Origin: Argyresthia goedartella
Lineage: Eukaryota; Arthropoda; Insecta; Lepidoptera; Argyresthiidae
Direction: 5' to 3'
DNA length: 64,000 nucleotides
Assembly: GCA_949825045.1 (NCBI GenBank)
Contig: OX463815.1
Location: 17,105,231 to 17,169,230, forward strand
Shown here: piece by piece, positions 1 to 10,530 of the stretch
Numbering within the stretch: position 1 is the stretch's first letter
How the letters are laid out: each line of letters starts with the position of its first letter
Made by a program: the position numbers and the translations under genes
Notes under the pieces: model-generated
The model's input: only the letters and a program-made list of their open reading frames with translations
What the model was told of the DNA's origin: nothing
Databases searched by the model: none

Positions 1-299
1 CCTACTTTACTTAGTCTAAATAATGGTAGTGCTAACCTATTTCTATTTCTAGTGGTAATTGTATGGCTATCACCTACAGTTTTAAATATAACTACGTTTT
101 TTTTACATGTTCGATATTCTCGCTCTAAAACAAAGATTGACAATTTTGCTACTAATATCGATAATTTTGAAACAAATTTTATGAATTAGGTCTCTAAGAT
201 CATAAAGCCAGCAATCAAAAAGCGAAATTCACGAAAAAAAGAGACTTCTCCATATAAAATATATTTATAGACAGTTTATCATTTAGTGAAGTTTATGAA
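1..299. other. AT-rich stretch, no gene seen
   Basis: No reading frame with recognisable protein motifs and no clear repeat is visible here. It lies just left of a retroelement graveyard. Confidence 0.5.
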
Positions 300-358
300 T
301 TCTAAAATTCCAAAATTCCAAATGTCTTTATTACTGTAGATATTTACACATATCTTTG
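300..358 (-). repeat. Short 3' tail of a non-LTR retrotransposon
   Basis: The block contains TTTATTACTGTAGATATTTA preceded by short AAATTCC repeats. The same block, with a longer flank, recurs near 5256-5330 and 50650-50720, always in minus orientation. I read it as a severely 5'-truncated copy of the same non-LTR family, of which only the 3' UTR end remains. It abuts the RT relic that starts at 361. Confidence 0.4.
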
Positions 359-360
359 TA

Positions 361-556
361 GTGGAACAAAATGCTTTCAGAAAAAACAAATCCACAATAC
401 TAGCGATACATGACCTTTTAAAACATGTGTATGATAGCCTCAACAATAGACAACATGTCTCAGAGATCTTCATGGACATGAACAAGGCTTTCGAGTTTGC
501 AGATAATAAACATCTACTGATGAAACTCGACAGCTTTGGTATAAGAGAACCTACAT
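361..556 (+). pseudogene. Non-LTR reverse transcriptase relic, left fragment
   Basis: The translated frame gives a typical Jockey/CR1-type RT block: an FRKN-ST motif, a helix ending in LL-HVYDSLN, the MDMNKAFEFADN block that corresponds to the first catalytic region (normally F-D-x-x-KAFD), and LLMKLDSFGIRE. It stops at a TAA right after this block. The next RT blocks of what appears to be the same copy are found only from about 4640, so the gene was split by later insertions between 557 and 4639. The first catalytic aspartate position is degraded and the fragment cannot make an enzyme. The family assignment within Jockey/CR1 is uncertain. Confidence 0.7.
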
Positions 557-582
557 AAAATCGAATATATTCCCATTTTTTT

Positions 583-3500
583 TTTGCAATATCAAAATCA
601 AAATCAAAGTCAAAATGTTTATTATCCAAAAACACAATTGTACAGTAGTTTTTACGGTAGCTCCCACACTAGGCGCAGCCTGTGTCGTGGGCGCTTGTAG
701 GCAGAATTACCATTTGATTGGTAGTTTCTTTAAACTCGCACACAATTTTATAAAACAAAAGCAATTAAACTTACACTTACAAGAAATACAATTTTATGAA
801 AAATAACACTTATGAAAAAGAGAAAAAAATATTAAAAGTAGTCAGTTAGTGTTCTTACGCCCATTTTGTGATATCATAATAACTTTTTAATAACATTAAA
901 GTATTTGGAATGTAGATTATGTAGTATAAATTTTTATGTTATAGTAAAAAGTATATAAGTATAATACATATTTATAATATATATAAATATATAAGTATAT
1001 AATGTAGACGTAGAGTTAGTTACCTATAGTGGTTAATTCCTATCATTCTTTCGGTGTCGTCGTAATCTTGCTCGTGAAGCCAGCTAACTATTTTCCGTTT
1101 TGCTTCTTTAATTGTGGATGACTTTATATCACATGCTTTGGCAATTCTGTTGTAAATGAAAGGGTGTAAAAAGAGGGGGAAACGCTGTGCAAAGGTTGTT
1201 TGTGCTACTTTAGTTGCGTTCGGAAGACACGTTGGTTTAGAAGGCTATTGTATTCTGTTCTATTGATGTTGATGCGGTGTTGGTCTAACGCTGATTTAAG
1301 AATAAATAATTTCCGAATGCTCAGTAAGTTACTGTCTTTGTTTAGAGTCGTGGTGGGGTATCTGACTGGTTTTTTAAACATTACTTTTAGTATTGAGCGT
1401 TGTGCCCTTTCCAAGATAAGCATGTGTGATTTAGGCGATCCTCCCCAGCATCCTATGCAGTAGCTCAAAACAGATTGATATAAGGATATGAAGACCAGCT
1501 TTAGGGTGTCTTTGTTAGCTCCGTTTCGAAGGAGTCTCATTATGTGGATCAGTTTTCTGGCTCTACCTAAGAGGGTGCGTATGTGTTTGTGAAAGTTGAG
1601 TTTCTCGTCTATCGTGATGCCTAGGTATTTTATATAGTCAGACCTTTGAATAATGTCACAGCTACAATTTGCAACAGAGCGATCGCAAGTATGAATTTTT
1701 ACAGTAGAGGTGTCGGGTTGTGTGGCTATTGTTTTATGGAAGCAAAGGTATTTACTTTTGTTTGTGTTTAGGGTGAGCAGGTTTCGTGAGAGCCAGTTAG
1801 ATATTCCTGACAGTCCATTTATAGTTTTTGAGAAAGTGTCTTTCCAAGATTTATCACTGAATATTAGAGCTGTATCATCGGCATAGCATATTATTTCGGC
1901 TGAGACAGAGGTTGGGAGACTGGTTCCTATGTCGTTAATGTAAACAATAAATAAGGTAGGACCTAAGATGCTGCCCTGTGGGACTCCATAATTTATAGGC
2001 ATTGGGTCACCGTGTAAATTACCAATTTTCGTCATTTGTTTTCTGTCTGTAAGATAGTTGCTGAACCAGTCAAGTGCTACACCCCTAATGCCCAGGTTTT
2101 CTACTTTTTGTAATAGAATCGGTATAGAAACGGTATCGAAGGCTTTAGCAAGATCCAGGAAAACGCCGATGGAACAGTGCCCTTTGTCAAGCTGGGAAGA
2201 TACCGAGTTTAAGAATAGGGTTATTGCGTCTTCGGTTGATTTTCCCTGTCTGAATCCAAATTGGTTTGATGACAGTAAATTGTTCGATTCTAAGTAATTG
2301 ATGAGGCGTTTATTAGTATTTTTTTCAAGTAATTTTAAGAATTCCGCAAGTAGAGAGATTGGTCTATAGTTACTAGGGTTGCATTTTTCGCTAGCTTTAT
2401 GAATAGGAGTAACAGAGGCTACTTTCCAGGAGTCTGGGAAGATGCCACTGAGGAGGCTGAGATTACAAATTTGAAGAAGAGGTTTTACAATATGTTGGGC
2501 AATGTGTTTGACCAGAAGATTTTTGATGCCATCTAGACCTGGTGCACTGTCGTTTTTAAGTTGTTTGATGTAGTTTGTGAGTTCAAATTCATTAGTTGGT
2601 TGAAAGAAGAAAGAGTTAGGTGGTGAGGATGGCGATGTGGTTTGGGAAGCTAAATTTGTTTCTGTTTGGTTAATTTTTACCAGTATATCATTAGCTAAGC
2701 TGCTTCCTACAGTTGTAAAGTATATGTTACATTCATTTATGGATTTGATTGGGTTGCTTTTACATCTTAAGAGCTCGGTAGAAGAGTTTGTTTTAGATGT
2801 TGAGATTTCGCAGATATTTTTAATTGTTTTCCATAGCATTTTAGGGTTTTTGTGATTTTCGGTTAGCATTTTATTTTCATATTCTGACTTTACTCAGTGA
2901 AGTATATTGACACAGAAGTTTCGGTATCTATTGTAGATGGTGTGAGCGGTTGCGTCATTTGGGTGTCCTATCCAACATTTAAGATGTAAGCAGTCTCTGT
3001 GTTTCATGCATCATATCAGACCCGGAGTTATCCAAGGCTTTATGTGGTACTGAGCTCACTGGTTTGCTTGACTTCGGTGTTTCTTGTGATGACCTCATTA
3101 AGTTTTCCTGTAAAAATATTGGTTGCCTCTGAAACATTTTGGCAGTTGGAGACAACAGTCCAATCGATGGCTTTCAGGTAATCAGAATCAGCTAATCAGA
3201 AGACAGTTTGCGTCAACAAATTCTGGTTCGGTGACCGTTACGTTCCAGGTTTCTTTGATATAAACAATGACGCCTCCGTTTTGGTTGGTGTACTTGGTAG
3301 TATGATAATGTGTATATCCATAAATTTTTCTAATGAGTGGAGAGTGGCCAAGGTAGCATTCAGTCAGAATGATAACATCGTAGTTGAGGTCTAGACGATG
3401 AAGCAAAGTTAGGAAACTGTCGAAATTGCCGTTATGGCTTCTGATGTTAATTGTTGCAATTTTATGATTATAGGAATTTACCAACACGTTTTTACAGAGT

Positions 3501-3600
3501 TCTGCTGATTCAACTGCGTGACTTGGGATGGCTAATGAAATATCAATATCGCTTGCAATATTCATGTTGGCCATTTTTGTAGTTGAATTAAAGAGTGTGT
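583..3600 (-). mobile_element. Non-LTR retrotransposon, nearly full length but damaged (Jockey/CR1 group)
   Basis: A minus-strand element runs from an endonuclease start near 3574 to a 3' end near 583. The 3' UTR (about 583-1019) ends with an AATAAA signal and TTTTGATTTTGAT-type short repeats instead of a long poly(A). Such tails are known for CR1/L2-like elements and are common in Lepidoptera. The junction between endonuclease and RT (about 2870-3187) is degraded or partly deleted, since it has no matching open frame. The element lies inside an older plus-strand RT relic (361-556 and 4640-5790). The 5' boundary is not sharply defined; it may reach towards 3764. Confidence 0.75.
1020..3574 (-). 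pseudogene. Endonuclease-reverse transcriptase ORF of a non-LTR element, broken
   Basis: Three pieces read on the minus strand. At 3574-3188 is the start of an apurinic-like (EEP) endonuclease: KIATINIRS, DVIILTECYL and QNGGVIVYIKE blocks. At 2869-1205 are 554 residues with a complete RT domain: NYRPISLL, NQFGFRQGKST, GVFLDLAKAFDTV (first catalytic Asp), YGVPQGSILGP, and ICYADDTALIF (YADD). After these comes the usual thumb and C-terminal region (YIKYLGITIDEKLNF, SYCIGCWGG). A frameshift near 1200 is followed by a further in-frame tail down to about 1020. The lost part is the second half of the endonuclease. The RT catalytic residues are intact, so decay is recent to moderate. The 34.1-34.7 kb RT remnant has a similar C-terminal region. 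Confidence 0.85.
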
Positions 3601-3763
3601 GTTGTTTGGGTTGTATAAGTCACGTATGGCGCAGCAAGATATCGTGTTAGCGGAAGATTTGTATGTATTACGTTTATGAGTAATAAAAATAATATTTTAT
3701 ACAGTAGATATACACGTGGGTAGATAAATATATGAAGACTAGAAACAACAATAACAAATGTGG

Positions 3764-3826
3764 AAAACAATCAATCAATATCATATCAATATCAATCAAT
3801 CAATCAATATATATATCAATAATATA
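3764..3826. repeat. ATCA-type simple repeat
   Basis: Irregular tandem AATC/ATCA units, ending in an AT-rich stretch, separate the non-LTR element from the fold-back element that starts at 3827. Confidence 0.6.
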
Positions 3827-4611
3827 CAGAGTGTCTCATTTAAATCGGTCAGTATGGGAAAGTCTGAAACTATAAGACATACGAAGATCTGTTCTTAGGA
3901 ACCATGTCATCGATTTTAATAAGAAGAAAAACTGCATTCATACATTTGACAAAAACCTGTACTCGGCTCAGGAATATAACCCGGTGGTTTAAAAAAAAAG
4001 TTAGGTTATTTCTATCGATTGTGTAGGTCTTAAGCAGTAAATGGCTCTATGAAACATGATGTCAAAAATGAATAAAATGCATTGTTTTCACATACTTTAA
4101 TTTATTTTAGCAGGTGTTCGAAGTGTCCACCTTTTTTTTTTCAATACAATATTCAACACGTTTAGGTAACGATCTTACAATTGCATTTTGTATTTTCACG
4201 TGGTGAATTTGGTGAAGGTCTCTATGGCTGCTTTTAGGTCTTTAACCGTGTCATAGCTTACACTTCATCCTCAACGTAACCCCACAAGAAATAGTCAAGA
4301 GGCGTAAATCACACCTACTAAAATAAATTAAAGTATGTGAAAACAATGCATTTTATTCATTTTAGACATCATGTTTCATAGAGCCATTTACTGCTTAAGA
4401 CCTACACAATCGATATTTAAACAGAAATAGTCTATTTTTTTTTTCAAAACCACCGGGATCGATTCCCGAGCCTAGTACAGGTTTTTTTTCAACGGTATGA
4501 ATGCAGTTTTTCTTCTTATTAAAATCGATGACATGGTTCCTAAGAACAGATCTGCGTAGGTCTTATAGTTTCAGACTTTCCCATACTGACCGATTTAAAT
4601 GAGACACCCTG
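3827..4611. mobile_element. Fold-back element derived from a mariner-superfamily (IS630-type) transposon
   Basis: The ends are inverted copies (CAGAGTGTCTCATTTAAA... and ...TTTAAATGAGACACCCTG) flanked by TA on both sides. The inverted arms are very long, about 3827-4117 and 4312-4611, with only about 195 bp between them. The spacer read on the minus strand has blocks DYFLWGYVEDEV and GGHFEHLLK followed by a stop. These are typical of the end of Tc3/DUF4817-like transposases, so this is the 3' end of a transposase gene plus an inverted duplication of that same end. It cannot encode a transposase. Divergence between the arms is modest. Confidence 0.7.
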
Positions 4612-4639
4612 TATATCAAAGCAGCAGAGTAAAGAGCAT

Positions 4640-5205
4640 AGCTACGCATCCAACACTAAGTCCGTTCAGTATGGAGTACCACAGGCACTATTCTGCGACC
4701 TCTACTATTCTTTGTCTATATAAATGATCTACCAAATCCGACTGTTTTGCAAGCGGATGATTGCTCGGGTGTCATAAAATGCACAGAGGTACTAAACTTT
4801 AGGTACAAAACATCAAAATTTAAGAATGCAATTTCACCAGCCTCAAGCAAACCCTCACGAAAAATTATAACCAACATATGGAAATATTGAAAACAATGAA
4901 ATTCCTCGGATTACTCTTAAACCAAGATTGTGGATGAAAACATTACATAGAGAAACTATGCTGTGAAAAAAAAATACATTTTTATACCCACTAAGGAGAT
5001 AAGCACATACTGCGATCACATAGATGGCTATTACTGCATAATTTGGCTATGTGCACTCTATCCTAAGCTACGGTATTATTATCTTTTGAAAGAGAAAGTT
5101 TTCAAACATCAGAAAAAGTGTACCAGGGCTATTGCTAGTATTAAACCTTCGTCGTTGCAGACCTTTTTTTTTAAATATAGATATCTTAACAATATTTATG
5201 TCTAA
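4640..5205 (+). pseudogene. Non-LTR reverse transcriptase relic, middle fragment
   Basis: Near 4660 the frame reads a GVPQ block, then after a one-base shift TILRPLLFFVYINDLPNP and a QADD remnant of the YADD catalytic site. Near 5030-5150 there is IIWLCALYPKL and VFKHQKKCTRAIASIKP, matching the thumb/C-terminal region of Jockey/CR1-type RTs. Many frameshifts and stops are present. Together with 361-556 and 5640-5790 it looks like one ancient copy split by later insertions. Confidence 0.65.
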
Positions 5206-5255
5206 TGTTCATAAAGTAAAATTATAAGGGTTTTAGTGAGCGCAATATAATTCAT

Positions 5256-5625
5256 TCAAAATCAGAATCAAAATCAAATTTTCTTTATTACTGTAGAACT
5301 TTACTATACTTAGTAAATGTCATTTTTTGCCTCTTCTCTTTATTGGACAACTGTTGGAGAAGGAGGGCGAAAAAGCTCTCACAGATTGATTTTTATATAT
5401 CTTTAAAAAAATGTGTTAACTGATATAAATATTACAATATTAATAATTAGAATAAATAATATGTTGGAATACATATTTGCAAAATTACTGACAGCGATCC
5501 TGTGTTGAGTTTAATTAACCCTGCGCTGTCTTGTCATTTATGTAATCATGAAAATTGTTATATCCCTTTTTAAATAAAGTCGTTTTTACATGGTTTTTAA
5601 ATTGCTCAATTTTAAATTCTCAAGT
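5256..5625 (-). mobile_element. 5'-truncated non-LTR retrotransposon (3' end only)
   Basis: On the minus strand near 5615-5500 a short coding remnant reads FKNHVKTTLFKKGYNNFH then DYINDKTAQG and a stop, the standard C-terminal tail of Jockey-type RTs. It is followed by a 3' UTR that ends in AAT-CAAAATCAAAATC-type tail repeats near 5256. The 3' UTR is similar to 50640-50800. It interrupts the plus-strand RT relic between its thumb (ending about 5200) and its C-terminus (5640). Confidence 0.65.
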
Positions 5626-5639
5626 TATATTCTATTATA

Positions 5640-5790
5640 TTATATGTAGCCATTAAAATATATAACTTGCTACCAAATGAAATAAAGACTCTACAATTAA
5701 ATTCCTTTATGCATACTGTCACTAGAATACTGAAAAAAATATATGCCAATATCAATACTTCAATGATAAAGAATTAATTACATCATAAAC
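5640..5790 (+). pseudogene. Non-LTR reverse transcriptase relic, C-terminal fragment
   Basis: The frame reads AIKIYNLLPNEIKTLQLNSF followed by a short helix. This is the (Y)N-LP-EI--L---F signature found at the C-terminus of Jockey/CR1-type RTs. Its strand and order fit the relic that begins at 361. It is followed by an AT-rich probable 3' UTR with AATAAAG near 6065. Confidence 0.55.
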
Positions 5791-5802
5791 TCGCAAAAGT
5801 TA

Positions 5803-5886
5803 AAATTAAAATAAATCATTAATAATATTAAAATAAATCACTAATAATATTAAAATAAATCACTAATAATATTAAAATAAATCGAT
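5803..5886. repeat. 22-bp tandem repeat
   Basis: About 3.7 units of AAAATAAATCACTAATAATATT; the first unit has T in place of the second C. It lies in the AT-rich tail of the RT relic. Confidence 0.85.
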
Positions 5887-8522
5887 TATAATATAATATA
5901 TGAGAATTAAGCATTAAATTCTGATGTGAGTTTGTAAATAAACAACTACCAATTAATGAGTTACGTAAATTAATAATTTGCCTATTTATGCCATACCTAT
6001 TTATGGTACATCATGTGAAATGTAAATATCATATTTAAGACTAATTGTAAACCATAATTCAAATAAAGTTTATTATTTCTTAAATGTGCAAAATAATTCG
6101 GTCTAGACACAAAGCAGTAGAGGTCGAGGCGACGAGATGCATCGATTTTATGTTATGTTTGCTGTTATCAGGTCATTATCACGCAGCGCTGGTTGGATAT
6201 TAAAAAATAAACACCTTCGGAGGTTGACTCAAAACAAAATAATTAACACAACCCCATAACTTCAAACATGAATATTAAATGTGTCCAAGGTTGTGATAAT
6301 ATCAAGTTGTTGCCAGATGTTAATTGAAAATAAACTATGAACGCCTTTGGCTTTTAAAAAGTTTTGCGTAGAGTTTTATCACACGATGACGACAGAGGCG
6401 GTCGGTCCGACTGTGACATCGACTAATATGGTGCTCTGATTTTGCCATATTAGAGAATTATTATGAGTTTACTGAACTCCATCTCGGTAATTTAAATAAA
6501 CGATATCGGTCGCCAATCTTTGTGCAATTATAATAATATGTGGTAACACAATGCTGAAACGCACAATGATTATTTACGAAATTCTATTATCAGACCTGTG
6601 ATGCATTTTGGTGTTTACGCGGTTGAATATCAGAAAATTATACTCTATTAAAATTCGCGACTGTATTTTCCTTGAAAAAAAGGTAAAAAAGTAAACCAGT
6701 CCCTGAGGCACGCTCAAGACCCAAAATGTAGGTAATTCAACATTCAGGTAGGCAAGCAAAACAAATGATGAGTCTTGAATGAAGGTAGTTCAATACGGAT
6801 ATTTATACTATACATTAGTATCACAATGAACATATCCGAATTAATCTCCCTTAACAAATGATTATGCCATATCCGAAGTGAACACGTAAAATAGGAAGCG
6901 GTTTACACATTATGTTTAGTACATACACAGGGTCGGTCAAGTGAAAAGTTGGAGCGTGTTACACGCACAGCAGCTATGAGTAAAACTGTGATGATGAATG
7001 ATGGACAACACTCGTAATTTCATTGTTAGCGAACGTGGAATCTGTCGGTGACATACTGGCCAATTGTAGACAATTGCGTCTTTAAAAGAGGCTTGAATTT
7101 AATGGCACAATAATCAGTTTTGAATTTAAATGATGTTTTTTTTAAAACATGAGCATTTACTTCAGTTGTCGGTAATTTCTTGAAGGTTAGTAAGCACCGG
7201 ATTATGAATTGGGAAATTGACTATGTTAATACTTAACGTATTAGTTGTGTCACGCTCTTCTTGTGACATCTGCAGAGACAGAACTATACTTATGTGTTTG
7301 ATTAGTGAATTTCTCAATTCAGAAATTGGAGGTCATTAAATGACAAAGCATTTTTAAAGGCAGTTGTGTGAAAGGTTTCGAGTAAAACTTGTTAGTTATT
7401 AATGTTATCATTAGTATTATTTTAGGGTACTGGTTTTTATACCAGCAAGGAAAAAAAATTGTATGTTTCATACCTATGTAAATATTATATGCATGCATTA
7501 AAAGCTTTATCATTATTAATACTAATATCCTGGTGATAAAAATTAGGTACTTTATGTAAGTTTTCAGATAACTTATCCGCTTAAGTTTTTATATAGATTT
7601 GACACTATTATACTTTTTGACTTCTAGTTGAACTAGACTGTTTTGTCTTGGGTTAGAATAGAGCTGTTAGTTTGCCTTTTTTTCTTCAAACGTCATTACT
7701 TATATATTGAAAATACTTACTAAAATTCAGACCAAGATCATCCAAACACGCTGTGTCTAAATCACGAAACAAAACATAACCCTTAAGAAGAACTAATACT
7801 TCTTTTAAGTTCTCGACAGCATATTTCACCGTGTGCCAGTTACAACAATATACATTTTACATTCGGAGACAAATGTATCGAGTGATGATTCGCCGCGGGA
7901 TCGATGTCATCGATGTATTTGAGTATTTGTATCGCGTGTGGTATCGCGACCTGCGCAGACGCCGGTGTTGCTGCGACTACCAGCAGGAGTTTCCCGCCAA
8001 ACAGCACGCGAGATAGCAGCCTCCGATTGCACTAGAGCGGGCATGCCCGGCTCATTCACAGCTTTATGCAACATAACAGTGGATTCAATTGTAGTACGGC
8101 AAAGTAAAGAGTTCTTTAGTACTGTAGATACTGCATTAGTCCACTGAACAATATTCCTACACCCTTCTTCGTCTAGGTGCGAATAATTTGGTCATAAAGA
8201 GATCGAATTTACTGGTCTGGCTAAAAAAATATAACTATTACTAAATAACGACAAAAAAAAACATCCAGAATTAATTCCACCATCCCTGTTTAGTTTGTTT
8301 TGAATTGTTCTGGTTGATGCGATCCCAAGACGATGCCAAAAATGTTTGGACGGATCCTTTATTTTACTAATATATTGTCGAATCATATAAATATTTTGAT
8401 TTAAAGGCCTACATTTCATTATTATTTTGAACTTTGGGTAGACGATGCTAAGAAACATCATTAGAAGTGTTCGTACTTTCACCTTTATTATTGGCTTTGC
8501 TTAATGACATGATATTACGATC
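5887..8522. other. Region without supported genes
   Basis: AT-rich sequence. A more GC-rich island at about 7870-8060 carries overlapping short open frames (7831-8016 and 7938-8147, plus strand), but neither shows a family motif or convincing exon borders. The minus-strand frame 8192-8482 is also unrecognised. No RNA gene or clear repeat is visible. Confidence 0.4.
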
Positions 8523-8625
8523 CCATGTGTGTGACGTCGCTATTTCTGGTTCCCAGGTCACAGGTTATCCTACTGTGGGGCCAGAAGCAATGTATGTGCC
8601 TGTATTAATGTTTATGTTTACACAG
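8523..8625 (+). repeat. Dispersed repeat copy (GTGACGTCGC family)
   Basis: The segment from GTGTGTGACGTCGCTATTTC through TGGGGCCAGAAGCAATGTAT closely matches, in inverted orientation, 63508-63600. The match extends weakly through AAACATAAAC, which on the other copy lies on the far side of the errantivirus-like insertion (51775-51797). Family identity is not known to me; it may be a MITE or SINE body. Confidence 0.6.
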
Positions 8626-8729
8626 GCACACACCTCGCTTCTGTGCGATAGTGCCATTCAGGCGTGGGACATTCCTATGGAACGAGAATATTATAAAAGA
8701 AAGAGTCACATCTGTTAATTATGGTAGAA

Positions 8730-8811
8730 GTTAGTTTTTTAGAGTTTCTTCAACTATTTGAAGAAACTCTAAAAAACTAACAGTCATCTGTTGACTATTC
8801 AACAGATGACT
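8730..8811. other. Two adjoining perfect hairpins with the same CTAT loop
   Basis: Arms 8730-8753 and 8758-8781 are perfectly complementary (24 bp) around loop CTAT. They are immediately followed by arms 8782-8794 and 8799-8811 (13 bp, perfect) around another CTAT loop. No coding frame or terminator context is evident. Confidence 0.85.
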
Positions 8812-10011
8812 CTCTGCTGAAATTCAGATAATTAATTCAAGATTCTGTCGTTTTAACAAAGTGCGGATATATTTATCTAACTTAATAAACTACAAAAAAA
8901 GCTTTCAGAGGGCTGACGCAATTTAAAATTGAGATTTTGTCAAAGCGAAAGGTATATTTTTCTATATGGTCACCTAAAAATAATCTTTATTATGTTTACT
9001 GGCAACAATGACATGTCACAATTTCACAAGAAAACAGTTTTGCCGGTTTAGTTAGAAAATCAAAACACTTCTGTTTTATTTTAATAAGTATTACTTACTA
9101 CTTTTATCAAGCATGCCATTTTGACATGACATTCTTCCAGTTATGAGCAATGAGTGTGTAATTTTTCTCGTTGCAACTTCTTTGTTGTATTTATGTGCAT
9201 TGTGCAACAAAAAAACACATTAAAATTTGCTTATTGCGGCATCCTACCCATCCATCCTACCTACCCATCGAAAGAATTGAATGTACTTAGATATATAGGT
9301 AATCGGTATGGATATATAAATTAGTTTTGACTCTGAATTCTAGATGGCGCTTCAATCTTGTCATGCTCAAAAGTCCCGAGAGAGGGCTCTCTTTTCCCTT
9401 ATACTTATTTACTCTTTGGTGCCACTTCAGATCAATATTTATGTACCTATCATGCTACCTACTAGGTAACAAGGCAGGTAATATTGTTTGATTGCCCACG
9501 CTGCGCCATCTATTTAACACATATTGAACTCCTTTAAAAGATGGATCTATAAGCAGCCGCTCGCTGATCGAAACCTTTCAATTCGTTAACTTTATTGCTT
9601 TGATTTCAATTGTTTTCATCAGTGCCAGATAGATGGCGCTAAAATATGAATAGCATATTTTTTATGCTAACTATTTTTAACCGACATAAAAAACGGAGGG
9701 GGTTCTTAATTCGAATTAGAAATCCATCCAGTAGTTTCGAAATCTTTTAAATAATAATAAAAATAACACCCACACAAACGCAATTGCGCATTTTTGCTTT
9801 CCTGTGACTTTTCAGTGGTGTTTACGGCCATTGCCATGTTATGTGATGCGTTCAGGCTATAAGGCTATATAAACTTGGCCTCATAAACTCTGGCTAATGA
9901 AACATGAACCTGACAAAGCTCGGAAAATTCAAATAATGTTATGCTGGTAATACTGTGTATAGGTACTACTAGTATTTTTTTCATTTTGATACTTTGCTAC
10001 TTACGGAAAAT
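8812..10011. other. Region without supported genes
   Basis: AT-rich intergenic sequence. A fragment near 9680-9720 (CCGACATAAAAAACGGAGGG) resembles the end of a common lepidopteran dispersed repeat. No open frame with motifs was seen. Confidence 0.4.
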
Positions 10012-10175
10012 CAAAATAAAACCGGTTAAGTACGAGTCTCACTCGAGCAGGAAGGTTTCCGTACCACAGTACAATGGTAGGGATGGTATGGAGTGAATAG
10101 TTTGGATTTTATATAGCAAAATTTTGTTTACAAAGTTATGGTGCGGCTACTTTTACAAAAAACATGTACGTAAAC
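10012..10175 (-). repeat. Dispersed lepidopteran repeat, partial copy (GGTTCCGTACC family)
   Basis: This is the reverse complement of the right part of the repeat at 22118-22537. Shared blocks include ACCGGTTAAGTACGAGTCT, GGTTTCCGTACCA, GTTTGGATTTTA and CAAAGTTATGGTGC. Only the end ending in GACCGGTTTT is kept. Confidence 0.7.
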
Positions 10176-10374
10176 AGTTGCATTTATAACGTATTAATTT
10201 GTGTAAGGTGTCAGAATTACATGTTAAGGCTATTGAATGTTGCCATGTGAAATATAGTGCCGCCCTCACTTTCTTTTTCTTGGTTTTCTGGCGACGCTAT
10301 TCCAAGAATTTGCTGTAACATAACTGAATGTGGATTTAAATAATAGTATCCAACTTATATCCAACCAATATTAT

Positions 10375-10530
10375 AAATGTGAAAGTAGCGATATTGAGAT
10401 GTTTGGATATTTGTGTGTGTGTGCCTCAATACGCTAAAACGGCTGAATGGATTTGTATGAATTTAGCACAGAGATAGTATATGAGCTAATTTAACATATA
10501 TAATACATTTATCCGACTACACCAGAAGGA
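10375..10530 (-). repeat. Dispersed lepidopteran repeat (AGCTGATGCCCGC family), partial
   Basis: It contains TATTATAAATGTGAAAGTA, AAACGGCTGAATGGATTT and CAGAGATAGT, the reverse complement of blocks at 44380-44582. I recall this family as very abundant in moth and butterfly genomes, but its transposon class is unsure. Confidence 0.65.

Noticed and set aside
7831..8147. GC-rich island as a possible promoter or exon
   Set aside because: No splice sites, family motif or neighbouring gene support it; frames are short and conflicting.
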